From Mycolicibacterium neworleansense (GTDB taxonomy: Bacteria > Actinomycetota > Actinomycetes > Mycobacteriales > Mycobacteriaceae): DNA of 64,000 nt. A program made the position numbers and the translations under genes. The notes under the pieces were generated by a model. The model was not told the DNA's origin. It saw only the letters and a list, made by a program, of their open reading frames with translations, and made no database searches. The DNA lies in the NCBI RefSeq assembly GCF_001245615.1, contig NZ_CWKH01000002.1, positions 1,761,913 to 1,825,912 on the forward strand, in the 5' to 3' direction. Below, piece by piece: positions 27,198-34,858 of this stretch (position 1 is the first letter of the stretch; each line of letters starts with the position of its first letter).

Positions 27198-27881
27198 ATG
27201 ACGGTGACCGTGACAGCTGACAAGCAGACCGAGGACGAGCAGGCCGAAACCGTCGACGACGCAATCGGTATCGAAGAGACGGCCGATGATGTGGTCGAGC
27301 CTGCGGCCGACGACGAGACCGAGGTGGAAGCTGAGGTCCAGACGAAGTCCGACGACGAGACCGAGGTAGAAGCTGAGCCCGAGGCGCAGGGCGCGACGCG
27401 CAACTGGCGCCGCCGGGTGCTCGTCGGCGCATTGGCAACGGTGTTCGTTGCCTCGTTGGCACTTTCGGGTTTTCTGGGCTGGAAGGTATGGCAGAACCAG
27501 CAGGTGGCGAAGGCCGGTCAGCAGGCCCAGGAAGCCGCGGTGGCCTACGCCCAGGTGTTGACGAGCATAGATTCCAACAAGGTCGACGAGAACTTCAACC
27601 AGGTGCTGGCCGGTGCGACCGGTGAGTTCAAGGACATGTATTCGCAGTCCAGCATGCAGCTGCGCCAGTTGCTCATCGACAACAAGGCCTCGGCGCATGG
27701 TGTGGTGGTGCAGTCGGCGGTGCAGTCGGCCGACAAGAACAAGGTCGTGGTGCTGCTGTTCGTCGACCAGTCGGTGACCAACAGCACGGTGCCCGATCCG
27801 CGGATCGACCGCAGCCGCATCAAGATGACGATGGAGAAGGTCGACGGACAATGGCGGGCAAGCAAAGTGGAACTCGCCTGA
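27198..27881 (+). CDS. Mce-associated membrane protein (Mas)
   Basis: 227 aa. A very acidic N-terminal third (residues 8-60) contains the duplicated segment DDETEVEAE, then NWRRRVLVGALATVF begins a single membrane helix (about 72-95), and the C-terminal domain ends VDGQWRASKVELA, typical of Mce-associated proteins, which have an NTF2-like fold. AAAGGAG precedes the ATG. Proteins of this family are usually encoded just after mceF and are thought to stabilise the transporter. Confidence 0.85.
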   Translation: MTVTVTADKQTEDEQAETVDDAIGIEETADDVVEPAADDETEVEAEVQTKSDDETEVEAEPEAQGATRNWRRRVLVGALATVFVASLALSGFLGWKVWQNQQVAKAGQQAQEAAVAYAQVLTSIDSNKVDENFNQVLAGATGEFKDMYSQSSMQLRQLLIDNKASAHGVVVQSAVQSADKNKVVVLLFVDQSVTNSTVPDPRIDRSRIKMTMEKVDGQWRASKVELA

Positions 27882-27890
27882 GGTTCTGAC

Positions 27891-28697
27891 ATGTTGCGCA
27901 ACCTGATCGGTGCGGCGGCCCTGGTGGCCGGCTCTCTGGTGGCCGTCACGACCGCCCCGCCGGCCGCGGCCTCGGCGGCGACGTTCTGCGACGAACTGGC
28001 CGGGCAGTGGGATGGGCAGTCCTGCAACACGTCGGTGGTCTCGGACCGGAAGGCGGTGCGCAACATCAAGATGGCACTGCCCGGCGATCTGGTGGAGAAC
28101 CCCGTCATCCGCGAGTATCTGACCAACCTGATGAACAACTGGCGCAACGCCGCCCAGAAGATGGCCGCCGACAGCTTCGGCGAGGAGCAGTTCGAGATCT
28201 TTCAGCATGGCGGCGCCATGACGGCCGTCTTCCACGAGATGTATTCGGGCACGGTCGGTACCGACGCCCTCTCACACCCGAACGCCCCCATCGTCAGCGA
28301 CGCCTACCGCACCTTCACGTTCGCCGGCGGGCGGCAGTTGCAGCTGGCCGACCTGTTCAAACCGGGCGTCGATCACCGGGCCGAGATCCCGCGCCTGGGT
28401 GATCCGTTCATCGTGGCCGCACTCGATGCCGCGCCGCCGCCACACCAGCCCGGTACCTATCCCTTCACCCCGGACCGCTGGACCCCGGACAAGGTGTACT
28501 CGGGTGGGTACAAGGCGTGGGCGCTGACGCCCGACGAGCTGATCCTCTACATGCCGGACTACCCGGTCGGACGCGACAGCCCGATCGATTTCGCCCCGGG
28601 CAGGATGCAGTGGTCGATGGATGGCGGCACCGTGCAGGCGCACATTCCGCTCTCGGCGCTGGCCCCGGTGCTGCAGCCGCAGTTCGGCGGGGCCTGA
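27891..28697 (+). CDS. Secreted DUF3298-type (RsiV/MPT64-like) mannan-binding family protein
   Basis: 268 aa with a Sec signal peptide (1 to about 30, ending AAASAA). Two cysteines close to the mature N-terminus (TFCDELAGQWDGQSCN) are followed by a domain with FEIFQHGGAMTAVFHEMYSG and YRTFTFAGGRQLQLADLF, the pattern of DUF3298/RsiV-like domains found in mycobacterial MPT64 relatives. It lies nine bases after the Mas gene and is probably the last gene of the mce operon. Its ligand is unknown; cell-wall sugar or lipid binding is a guess. Confidence 0.7.
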   Translation: MLRNLIGAAALVAGSLVAVTTAPPAAASAATFCDELAGQWDGQSCNTSVVSDRKAVRNIKMALPGDLVENPVIREYLTNLMNNWRNAAQKMAADSFGEEQFEIFQHGGAMTAVFHEMYSGTVGTDALSHPNAPIVSDAYRTFTFAGGRQLQLADLFKPGVDHRAEIPRLGDPFIVAALDAAPPPHQPGTYPFTPDRWTPDKVYSGGYKAWALTPDELILYMPDYPVGRDSPIDFAPGRMQWSMDGGTVQAHIPLSALAPVLQPQFGGA

Positions 28698-28799
28698 CCG
28701 CCGGGCCTGGCCCTTTCGATTCTTCGCGAGGCTAAAGGGTTACCGGGCCGCAGTTTGTTGCCACCATGAGCCGCATCAATCAGTGCGACTCCATGGGGG

Positions 28800-29867
28800 A
28801 TGACGGCCATGCGCCTATTCAGTTCGGTACTCGCGATGCTCAGTGCACTCGTGGTGGTACTGACCGCGTGTGGCTCGTCCGCCGACTCGGCGCGCACCGA
28901 AGACGGCAAGACCGTGCTGCGCTACCAGGGGTGGACGGGCGAGGTCGAATTCCACGAGCTGGCCGAGGAACTCGGCTACTTCAAGAACGTCAAACTCGAT
29001 TGGGTGGGCGACACCACCAGTGGTCCGCAGGATATCCAGTCGGTGGCCACCGGTGACATCGATTTCGGTTCGGCGTTCAACGGTGCCGTGGTCAAGCTCA
29101 ACGCCGCGGGCGCGCCGATCACCTCGGTGCTCAGTTCCTATGGCGCCGACGAGGAGGAGTACACCGGCTACTACGTGCTGGAGAACAGCCCGATCCGCTC
29201 GGCGCGGGATCTGATCGGCAAGAAGGTCGGGATGAACACCCTCGGCGCCCACCATGAGTTCCTGACCCGCGAGTGGCTGGCCAAGGAGGGGTTGACCCAG
29301 GACGAGATCAAGACCGTGACGCTCACGGTGGTGCCGCCGGTCAACACCGAGCAGGCATTGCGGGAGGGGCAGATCGACGTCGCGGCGCTCAACGAGATCT
29401 ACCGGGAGTCCGCGCTGGAGCGTGGCGGCATCCGGCCGCTGTTCACCGACAAGTCGTTGTTCGGTGCGTTCAGCTACGGCACCTATGTGGTTCGTGACGA
29501 TTTCCTGGCCAAGAATCGGGATGCGGTGGCCGATTTCGTCCAGGGCACCGCGCGGGCCGTCCGCTGGACGCAGGTGACGCCGCGGGACGAGGTGGTGGCG
29601 AAGTTCCGCGAGATCATCAACAAGCGCCATCGCAATGAGGACACCAAGGCCATCGAATACTGGCGCAGCTCAGGGGTTCCGGTGCCCGGTGCGGTGATCG
29701 CCGACCGTGAACTGCAGACCTGGATCGACTGGCTCGTGCGCAACGGTGAACTCAAAGAAGGGCAGTTGAAGGCCAAGGACCTCTACACCAACGATCTCAA
29801 TCCGTATGCCAACGGAACCTATCCCGACGGCAGCGGCCCTGACGGGAAAGCGCTGGCGCAGAAATGA
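28800..29867 (+). CDS. Lipoprotein substrate-binding protein of a sulfonate/nitrate/taurine-type ABC importer
   Basis: 355 aa. Signal peptide with lipobox VLTAC (residues ~20-24) gives a membrane-anchored lipoprotein. The body is an SsuA/NrtA-like periplasmic-binding fold: ELAEELGYFKNVKLDW, SARDLIGKKVGMNT, ALREGQIDVAALNEIY. It binds a small organosulfur or nitrogen compound; the ligand is not determined. ATPase and permease genes follow in overlapping order. The 102-bp gap from the mce operon shows nothing notable apart from GGGGGATG at this start. Confidence 0.85.
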   Translation: MTAMRLFSSVLAMLSALVVVLTACGSSADSARTEDGKTVLRYQGWTGEVEFHELAEELGYFKNVKLDWVGDTTSGPQDIQSVATGDIDFGSAFNGAVVKLNAAGAPITSVLSSYGADEEEYTGYYVLENSPIRSARDLIGKKVGMNTLGAHHEFLTREWLAKEGLTQDEIKTVTLTVVPPVNTEQALREGQIDVAALNEIYRESALERGGIRPLFTDKSLFGAFSYGTYVVRDDFLAKNRDAVADFVQGTARAVRWTQVTPRDEVVAKFREIINKRHRNEDTKAIEYWRSSGVPVPGAVIADRELQTWIDWLVRNGELKEGQLKAKDLYTNDLNPYANGTYPDGSGPDGKALAQK

Positions 29868-30667
29868 GCGCGCAACCGAAGCTGCGCTTGCGCAATGTGA
29901 CCAAGCAGTTCGCGATCCGCGGTGAGAAGACCAGTTTCACGGCACTTCAGGACATCAGCATCGACCTGGCGGCAGGGGAGTTCCTGGTACTGGTCGGCCC
30001 GAGTGGCTGCGGCAAGTCGACGCTGCTGGACCTGCTCGGCGGGCTGACCCAGCCGACATCGGGGGAGATCCTGCTCGACCGCAAGCCGGTCACCGGGCCC
30101 GGGCTGGATCGAGGAATCGTCTTTCAGCAGTACGCGTTGCTGCCCTGGCGCACCGCCCGCAAGAACATCGAATTCGGTCTGGAGGCAAAAGGTCTGCCCT
30201 CGGCCGAGCGGCGCCGGCTGGCCGGGGAGTACCTGGAACTGGTGGGGCTGCAGGGCTTCGCCGATCGCTATCCGCACGAATTGTCCGGTGGGATGAAGCA
30301 GCGCGTCGCGATCGCCCGCAGCCTCGCGTTCGATCCCGAGGTGTTGCTCATGGACGAGCCGTTCGCCGCGCTGGATGCCCAGACGCGCGAATCCCTGCAG
30401 GACGAGCTGCTGAGGATCTGGCAGGCCACCGGCAAGACCATCCTGTTCATCACCCACGGCATCGACGAAGCGCTGTATCTCGGTCAGCGGGTCGCGGTGC
30501 TGACGTCGCGGCCGGGCCGGATCAAGAAGATCGTCGACGTCGACATCGACCGCAGCACCGACGACATCCGCTCCAGTGAGGGATTCCGGGAGCAACGCCA
30601 CCACATCTGGTCGCTGTTGCACGACGAGGTGGAACGCGCCCGGTCCGAGGAGGTCCAACATGTCTAG
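29864..30667 (+). CDS. ABC transporter ATPase, SsuB/TauB type
   Basis: 267 aa. Walker A GPSGCGKSTLLD, Q-loop FQQYALLPWR, signature LSGGMKQRVAIARSL, Walker B VLLMDEPFAALD and the switch His in FITHGIDEAL are all present. The ATG overlaps the binding-protein stop by ATGA. It powers uptake by the adjacent permease. Confidence 0.93.
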   Translation: MSAQPKLRLRNVTKQFAIRGEKTSFTALQDISIDLAAGEFLVLVGPSGCGKSTLLDLLGGLTQPTSGEILLDRKPVTGPGLDRGIVFQQYALLPWRTARKNIEFGLEAKGLPSAERRRLAGEYLELVGLQGFADRYPHELSGGMKQRVAIARSLAFDPEVLLMDEPFAALDAQTRESLQDELLRIWQATGKTILFITHGIDEALYLGQRVAVLTSRPGRIKKIVDVDIDRSTDDIRSSEGFREQRHHIWSLLHDEVERARSEEVQHV

Positions 30668-31517
30668 CGCCACCGTGGTCGCCCGCGTCGAGTCTCCCGT
30701 GGAAATTCCGGCCGAGGCTGCGGCCGCGTCCCAGCCCGAACACCGCGGCCGACGGCTGCACACCATCGCGTGGCGTCTGCTGCGTCCGACGGTGGTCGTC
30801 GCCGCGTTCCTGGCGCTGTGGGAGGTGGCACCGCGGGTCGGGCTGGTGGACAAGGTCTTCCTGCCCCCGTTCTCCGAGGTCGTCGACGCCTGGTTCACGC
30901 TGCTGGGCAACGGTCAACTGGCCGAGCATGTTTCGGCCAGCCTGTCACGGGCCCTGACCGGTTTGGCCGTGGCGATCGTGGTCAGCATCCCGCTGGGCGT
31001 GGCGATCGCCTGGTACCGGCCGGTCGCGGAGTTCCTCAACCCCATCCTGGAGCTGTTCCGCAACACCGCGGCGCTCGCGTTGCTGCCGGTGTTCATCCTG
31101 GTCCTGGGGATCGGGGAGACCTCCAAGGTGGCGCTGGTGATCTATGCCGCGTCGTTCCCGATCCTGCTCAACACGATCTCGGGCGTCCGGACGGTGGACG
31201 CTCTGCTGATCAAATCGGCGCGCTCTCTGGGTCTTTCGCCGGTGCGGTTGTTCCAGAAGGTGATCTTGCCCGCGGCGGTGCCCACCATCTTCACGGGCCT
31301 GCGGATGGCGGCGGCCTCCTCCATCCTCGTGTTGATCGCCGCCGAGATGGTCGGTGCCAAAGCCGGTCTGGGTTACCTGATCACCGCATCCCAACTCAAC
31401 TTCCAGATCCCCAACATGTACGCCGGCATCGTCACCATCGCCCTGGTGGGCGTCATCTTCAACGGCATCGTGGTGGCCATCGAGGGGCGCTTGTCGGGCT
31501 GGCGCGCCACCACCTAG
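30660..31517 (+). CDS. ABC transporter permease, SsuC/TauC type
   Basis: 285 aa. An N-terminal extension of ~35 residues precedes six membrane segments. The EAA coupling loop is SARSLGLSPVRLFQKVILPAA, and the family motif GLGYLITASQ occurs near the end. ATG 30660 overlaps the ATPase gene by eight bases and gives a normal-length product. It forms the membrane channel of the importer. Confidence 0.9.
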   Translation: MSSATVVARVESPVEIPAEAAAASQPEHRGRRLHTIAWRLLRPTVVVAAFLALWEVAPRVGLVDKVFLPPFSEVVDAWFTLLGNGQLAEHVSASLSRALTGLAVAIVVSIPLGVAIAWYRPVAEFLNPILELFRNTAALALLPVFILVLGIGETSKVALVIYAASFPILLNTISGVRTVDALLIKSARSLGLSPVRLFQKVILPAAVPTIFTGLRMAAASSILVLIAAEMVGAKAGLGYLITASQLNFQIPNMYAGIVTIALVGVIFNGIVVAIEGRLSGWRATT

Positions 31518-31529
31518 GAAAGGGAACCA

Positions 31530-32867
31530 TTGCCACGCCAACTGCATCTCAACGCATTCTTGATGGGTGTCGGCCACCACGAAGCAGCGTGGCGGCATGA
31601 GCGCACCGATGTGCGAAACCTGACCGATGTCAAGCACTTCCAGCGTCTGGCCCAGCTTGCCGAGCGCGGCAGGCTCGATTCGGTATTCTTCGCCGACGGG
31701 CTGGCGGTGGGGCCGCGGGTGAAGCACAATACGCAGGCGATCTTCGAACCGATCACCCTGTTGACCGCGATGGCCGTGGTCACCGAACACGTCGGCCTGA
31801 TCGCCACCGCCACCACCGGCTACATCGAGCCCTACACCCTGGCCCGCAGCTTCGCCTCACTGGATCACATCAGCGGTGGCCGGGCCGGGTGGAACATCGT
31901 CACCTCGGCGGGCGAGGACGAGGCAGCCAACTTCGGCGTCGACGGGATTCCCGACCACGCCGGGCGGTACCGGCGCGCCGCCGAATTCGTCAACGTGGCA
32001 ATGGCCTTGTGGGACAGCTGGGAAGACGATGCCCTGGTGCTGGATGAGTCCACCGGCATCTTCGCCGACCCGGACCGCGTGCATCGCGTCGACCACGCCG
32101 GCGAGCACTTCACGGTCCGCGGCCCGCTGAACACCCCGCGCTCGGTGCAGGGCCGTCCGCTGCTCGTGCAGGCCGGGTCCTCGGAGTCCGGCAAGGATTT
32201 CGCCGCGCGCTACGCCGAGGCCATCTTCACCGCCCAGCGCTCGGTGGCCGACGGCAAGGCCTTCTACCGCGACGTGAAATCCCGGGCGGTCAAGTTCGGC
32301 CGCAGCGCCGACGAGGTGAAGATCCTGCCCGGCATCGTGCCGTTCATCGGCCCCACCGAGGAAGCGGCGCTCGAGCTGGAAAAGCAGTTCACCGACCTGA
32401 TCTCACCCGAGTACTCGCTGCGTCAGCTGTCGCAGATGCTCGGGGTGGATCTGACCGCGCACGCGCTCGACGCACCGTTGCCTGCCTTGCCGCCCATCGA
32501 GCAGATCCAGGGCAACAAGAGCCGCTACCAACTCGTGAAGGATCTGGCCAGCAGCGAGTCGCTGAGCGTGCGCCAGCTCATCGCCAAACTCGGTGGCGGT
32601 CGCGGGCACCGGACCTTCGCCGGTACCGCCGAGCAGGTCGCCGACAACCTTGAGCTGTGGTTCACCGAGGGCGCGGCCGACGGCTTCAACATCATGCCGC
32701 CCTATCTGCCCGGCGGCCTGGAAGACTTCGTCGAGCAGGTGGTGCCGATCCTGCAGCGGCGCGGACTGTTCCGGACTGACTACACCGCGACGACGCTGCG
32801 CGGGCACTACGGGCTGGCTCACCGGCCCAGCCGTTACACGGTGACGGCGGCCGAAACCAGCGCGTGA
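31530..32867 (+). CDS. LLM-class flavin monooxygenase, NtaA/SnaA/DszA family
   Basis: 445 aa, the usual length for this FMN-dependent family. Signatures are LNAFLMGVGHHEAAWRH near the start, SGGRAGWNIVTS, and RPLLVQAGSSESGKDFAARYAE. These enzymes cleave C-S or C-N bonds of sulfonates, sulfones or aminocarboxylates using FMNH2 and O2 with a separate reductase. TTG 31530 follows AGGAAAGGG. It lies 12 bases after the permease, so the operon imports a compound and then cleaves it, probably as a sulfur source. Confidence 0.88.
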   Translation: MPRQLHLNAFLMGVGHHEAAWRHERTDVRNLTDVKHFQRLAQLAERGRLDSVFFADGLAVGPRVKHNTQAIFEPITLLTAMAVVTEHVGLIATATTGYIEPYTLARSFASLDHISGGRAGWNIVTSAGEDEAANFGVDGIPDHAGRYRRAAEFVNVAMALWDSWEDDALVLDESTGIFADPDRVHRVDHAGEHFTVRGPLNTPRSVQGRPLLVQAGSSESGKDFAARYAEAIFTAQRSVADGKAFYRDVKSRAVKFGRSADEVKILPGIVPFIGPTEEAALELEKQFTDLISPEYSLRQLSQMLGVDLTAHALDAPLPALPPIEQIQGNKSRYQLVKDLASSESLSVRQLIAKLGGGRGHRTFAGTAEQVADNLELWFTEGAADGFNIMPPYLPGGLEDFVEQVVPILQRRGLFRTDYTATTLRGHYGLAHRPSRYTVTAAETSA

Positions 32868-32889
32868 GCGAGGGCGTCCCGCTCCCTGT

Positions 32890-32955
32890 GCACCGCGAGC
32901 GTGCGTGTTTGTTGCCCGGCACGCCGCTCACGGCCGACATTTCACGCACGCTCGG
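32890..32955. repeat. Third copy of the dispersed hairpin repeat
   Basis: CACCGCGAGCGTGCGTG at 32891-32907 is identical to the arm at 5404-5420, and the following 25 bases match the copy at 5209-5251 (GTTGCCCGGCACGCCGCTCACGG). A partial inverted arm, CACGCACGCTCGG, lies at 32943-32955. It sits between the convergent monooxygenase and yajQ genes. Confidence 0.75.
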
Positions 32956-32961
32956 CACGGC

Positions 32962-33453
32962 TCAGCGGTAGTTGACGAACTGCAACGCCACGTCCAGGTC
33001 GGAGCCCTTCAGCAAGGAGATGACGGCCTGCAGGTCGTCACGCTTCTTGGAGCTCACCCGGATCTCGTCGCCCTGGATCTGCGCCTTGACACCCTTGGGG
33101 CCCTCGTCGCGGATGATCTTGGTGATCTTCTTCGCCTGCTCGCTGGTGATGCCCTGTTTGATGTCGCCGGTCACCCGATAGGTCTTGCCGCTGGGCTGCG
33201 GGTCTCCGGCGTCGAAGGCCTTCATCGAGATGTCGCGGCGGACCAATTTCTCCTTGAACACGTCGACCGCGGCCTTGACCCGCTCCTCGGTGGAGCTGAC
33301 CAGCTCGATGGACTCCTCGCCCTTCCAGGCGATCGTGGTGTCGGTGCCGCGGAAGTCGAAGCGGGTGGACAGTTCCTTGGCGGCCTGGTTGAGCGCGTTG
33401 TCGACCTCCTGACGGTCGACCTTGCTGACGACGTCGAAGCTGGAATCCGCCAT
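32962..33453 (-). CDS. YajQ-family nucleotide-binding protein (UPF0234)
   Basis: 163 aa, full family length, starting [17 protein letters not shown] and ending [11 protein letters not shown]. Family features [16 protein letters not shown] and [16 protein letters not shown] are present. YajQ proteins bind nucleic acid, GTP or cyclic di-GMP; the M. tuberculosis orthologue is Rv0566c. The gene stands alone. Its promoter region (33454-33553) contains one copy of a 56-bp repeat. Confidence 0.92.
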   Translation of the reverse strand: MADSSFDVVSKVDRQEVDNALNQAAKELSTRFDFRGTDTTIAWKGEESIELVSSTEERVKAAVDVFKEKLVRRDISMKAFDAGDPQPSGKTYRVTGDIKQGITSEQAKKITKIIRDEGPKGVKAQIQGDEIRVSSKKRDDLQAVISLLKGSDLDVALQFVNYR

Positions 33454-33483
33454 TGGACGCCCCTCCTCTTCCCTCGGTGAATG

Positions 33484-33539
33484 CTGCCGGCTTGTAGCTT
33501 AGGTACATCCTCGTCGTACCCGGCTGACCACACCACACC
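33484..33539. repeat. 56-bp direct repeat, copy A (promoter-like)
   Basis: Matches copy B (34658-34713) at 44 of 56 positions. It holds TTGTAG and TACCCG words in promoter-like spacing on the + strand and the inverted pair GGTAC/GTACC around ATCCTCGTC. It lies just upstream of yajQ. Confidence 0.6.
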
Positions 33540-33553
33540 CCGGGTTGTCGCGG

Positions 33554-34510
33554 CTAGGCGGAATCCTCTGCCGACTTCAGTCCCTTCATGCGGTGCGCCG
33601 CCCGAACACGGGCCGGGCCTGACGTGCCGTCCAACCGCTTCGACAGCTGTTTCTTGACCAGGGACCGCAGTGTGGACGAGGTCCGCTGCGGCCTGGAAGC
33701 CAGGTTCGACGCTCGGGCGGGCTTCGTTGACTTCGGCTCCACCGGCCTCGGATCGTCGGTGACGGCCTGCCTCAGCAAAGCGGTGGCACCCTTGACGATG
33801 TTGATCCCCGGGCCGGTCTGGCTCACCGTGACACCGTCCTGATCGACAGTACCGGCGATCGCGAACGGACCGCCTTGAGTCTTGATGGTATTGGTGCCCG
33901 AGGTGTTGAACGCCACGGAGGCGAAGCTGTCGACGTCGAAGCCGGCGACGACGCGTCCGTCACCGCCGAGGTTGACCGCGAGGTTGCCGACTCCGAAGGC
34001 CTGGGCCCAGTTGTAGTCGGCATGGTCGCCGCGATTGATGGCGACGTTGGCGACTCCACTGGTCACGGAATGCCCCTGGGCGCCGTCGGTCACCGCCAGC
34101 GACGTCAGCCCGGCGGAACGGGCGTACGCCTGGTAGCCGTTCGCGTAGGCGAACGTGAGGATGCCGCGCGCCGTCGAGGTCGCACCTTCACCGACGGCCA
34201 GCGCCCCGCTGAGGGAGTTGAGGCTCAGTAACTCGGCGGGGACCAGGGCCGAGGCACCATCGCCGATCGCGAACGCCCCGGTGAACCACCCGTACGCCGA
34301 CGCGGTGGCACCGTCACCGATGGCGATCGCGACGTCGGTCAGCCCGCTGGAGCAGTCCGCGCTGCTGCTGAGCCCGAACGCGGATATGCAGGAGGCATTC
34401 GCCGACGGGCCCGAATACGCCAGGCCGGCGAGCAGTGCACCTGAGGTCAACGCCGCAGCGAGCGGCATACTCGTGCGCCTGCCGTCGAATCGGGCGGTGG
34501 TCTGTCGCAT
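33554..34510 (-). CDS. Secreted protein with YadA-head-like IGDGA repeats
   Basis: 318 aa. A signal peptide (about 1-40, basic N-terminus, ending PSANAS) is followed by about 14-residue degenerate repeats centred on AIGDGATA, FAIGDGASA, LAVGEGATS, VAINRGDHA and LAVNLGGDG. The pattern resembles the left-handed parallel beta-roll of YadA-type adhesin heads. The last ~75 residues are Lys/Arg rich with Ser/Pro (KSTKPARASNLASRPQ) and lack an obvious anchor. ATG 34510 was chosen because it begins the signal peptide. The gene is bracketed by two copies of a 56-bp promoter-like repeat. A surface role is inferred. Confidence 0.65.
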   Translation of the reverse strand: MRQTTARFDGRRTSMPLAAALTSGALLAGLAYSGPSANASCISAFGLSSSADCSSGLTDVAIAIGDGATASAYGWFTGAFAIGDGASALVPAELLSLNSLSGALAVGEGATSTARGILTFAYANGYQAYARSAGLTSLAVTDGAQGHSVTSGVANVAINRGDHADYNWAQAFGVGNLAVNLGGDGRVVAGFDVDSFASVAFNTSGTNTIKTQGGPFAIAGTVDQDGVTVSQTGPGINIVKGATALLRQAVTDDPRPVEPKSTKPARASNLASRPQRTSSTLRSLVKKQLSKRLDGTSGPARVRAAHRMKGLKSAEDSA

Positions 34511-34657
34511 GTCGGGCCTCGTTCCCTGAAGATGACTCTGGCCGGCACAAAATAACGCCTGCGCAACATCCGGATATAGGTATTTCCCTACTGCATTTGC
34601 GCCCGCGCAACCGCCCGCCCGCGACACCGGCAGGGTGTGGCCCTCATCGCAGATGTC

Positions 34658-34713
34658 CTGCCGGTTTGTAACTTGGGTATGTCCTCGTTGTACCCTGCTA
34701 GTCGCACCAAACC
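34658..34713. repeat. 56-bp direct repeat, copy B: probable tRNA-Tyr promoter
   Basis: TTGTAA and TACCCT spaced by 19 bases lie about 30 bp before the tRNA and look like its -35 and -10. The inverted pair GGGTA/TACCC surrounds the spacer. The sequence is 79% identical to copy A near yajQ. Confidence 0.6.
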
Positions 34714-34735
34714 GGAAACGGGGCGGGGCGAACCA

Positions 34736-34818
34736 GGCAGATTGCCCGAGCGGCCAATGGGAGCGGACTGTAAATCCGTCGGCTTACGCCTACGCAGGTT
34801 CGAATCCTGCATCTGCCA
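34736..34818 (+). tRNA. tRNA-Tyr (GTA anticodon)
   Basis: The 83-nt body folds as a type II tRNA. Acceptor GGCAGAT pairs with ATCTGCC (34811-34817). The anticodon loop CTGTAAA gives anticodon GTA. A long variable arm (GTCGGCTTACGCCTAC) and a GGTTCGAATCC T-arm follow. Position 34818 is the discriminator A and CC follows. The 3' half is also the integration site of the element to the right, so this copy is a hybrid completed by element DNA and remains functional. Confidence 0.95.
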
Positions 34819-34821
34819 CCC
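34766..34821. repeat. attL: 56-bp core duplication in tRNA-Tyr
   Basis: From GACTGTAAATCC in the anticodon stem-loop to the CCACCC after the tRNA, this sequence is identical to 46085-46140. The bases on either side differ (G vs A at the left, T vs A at the right). This is the core generated by integrase-mediated insertion. Confidence 0.93.
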
Positions 34822-34822
34822 T

Positions 34823-34858
34823 AGTCAGGGCCAGTTTCTAACTGGCCCTGACTTTTTT
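34823..34858. terminator. Bidirectional terminator between tRNA-Tyr and the integrase gene
   Basis: AGTCAGGGCCAG pairs perfectly with CTGGCCCTGACT (12 bp) around a 7-nt loop and is followed by TTTTTT. The integrase stop codon (34838-34840) is in the loop/right arm. It ends tRNA transcription on the + strand and integrase transcription on the - strand. It is element-borne, since the host's own terminator lies beyond attR. Confidence 0.85.
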
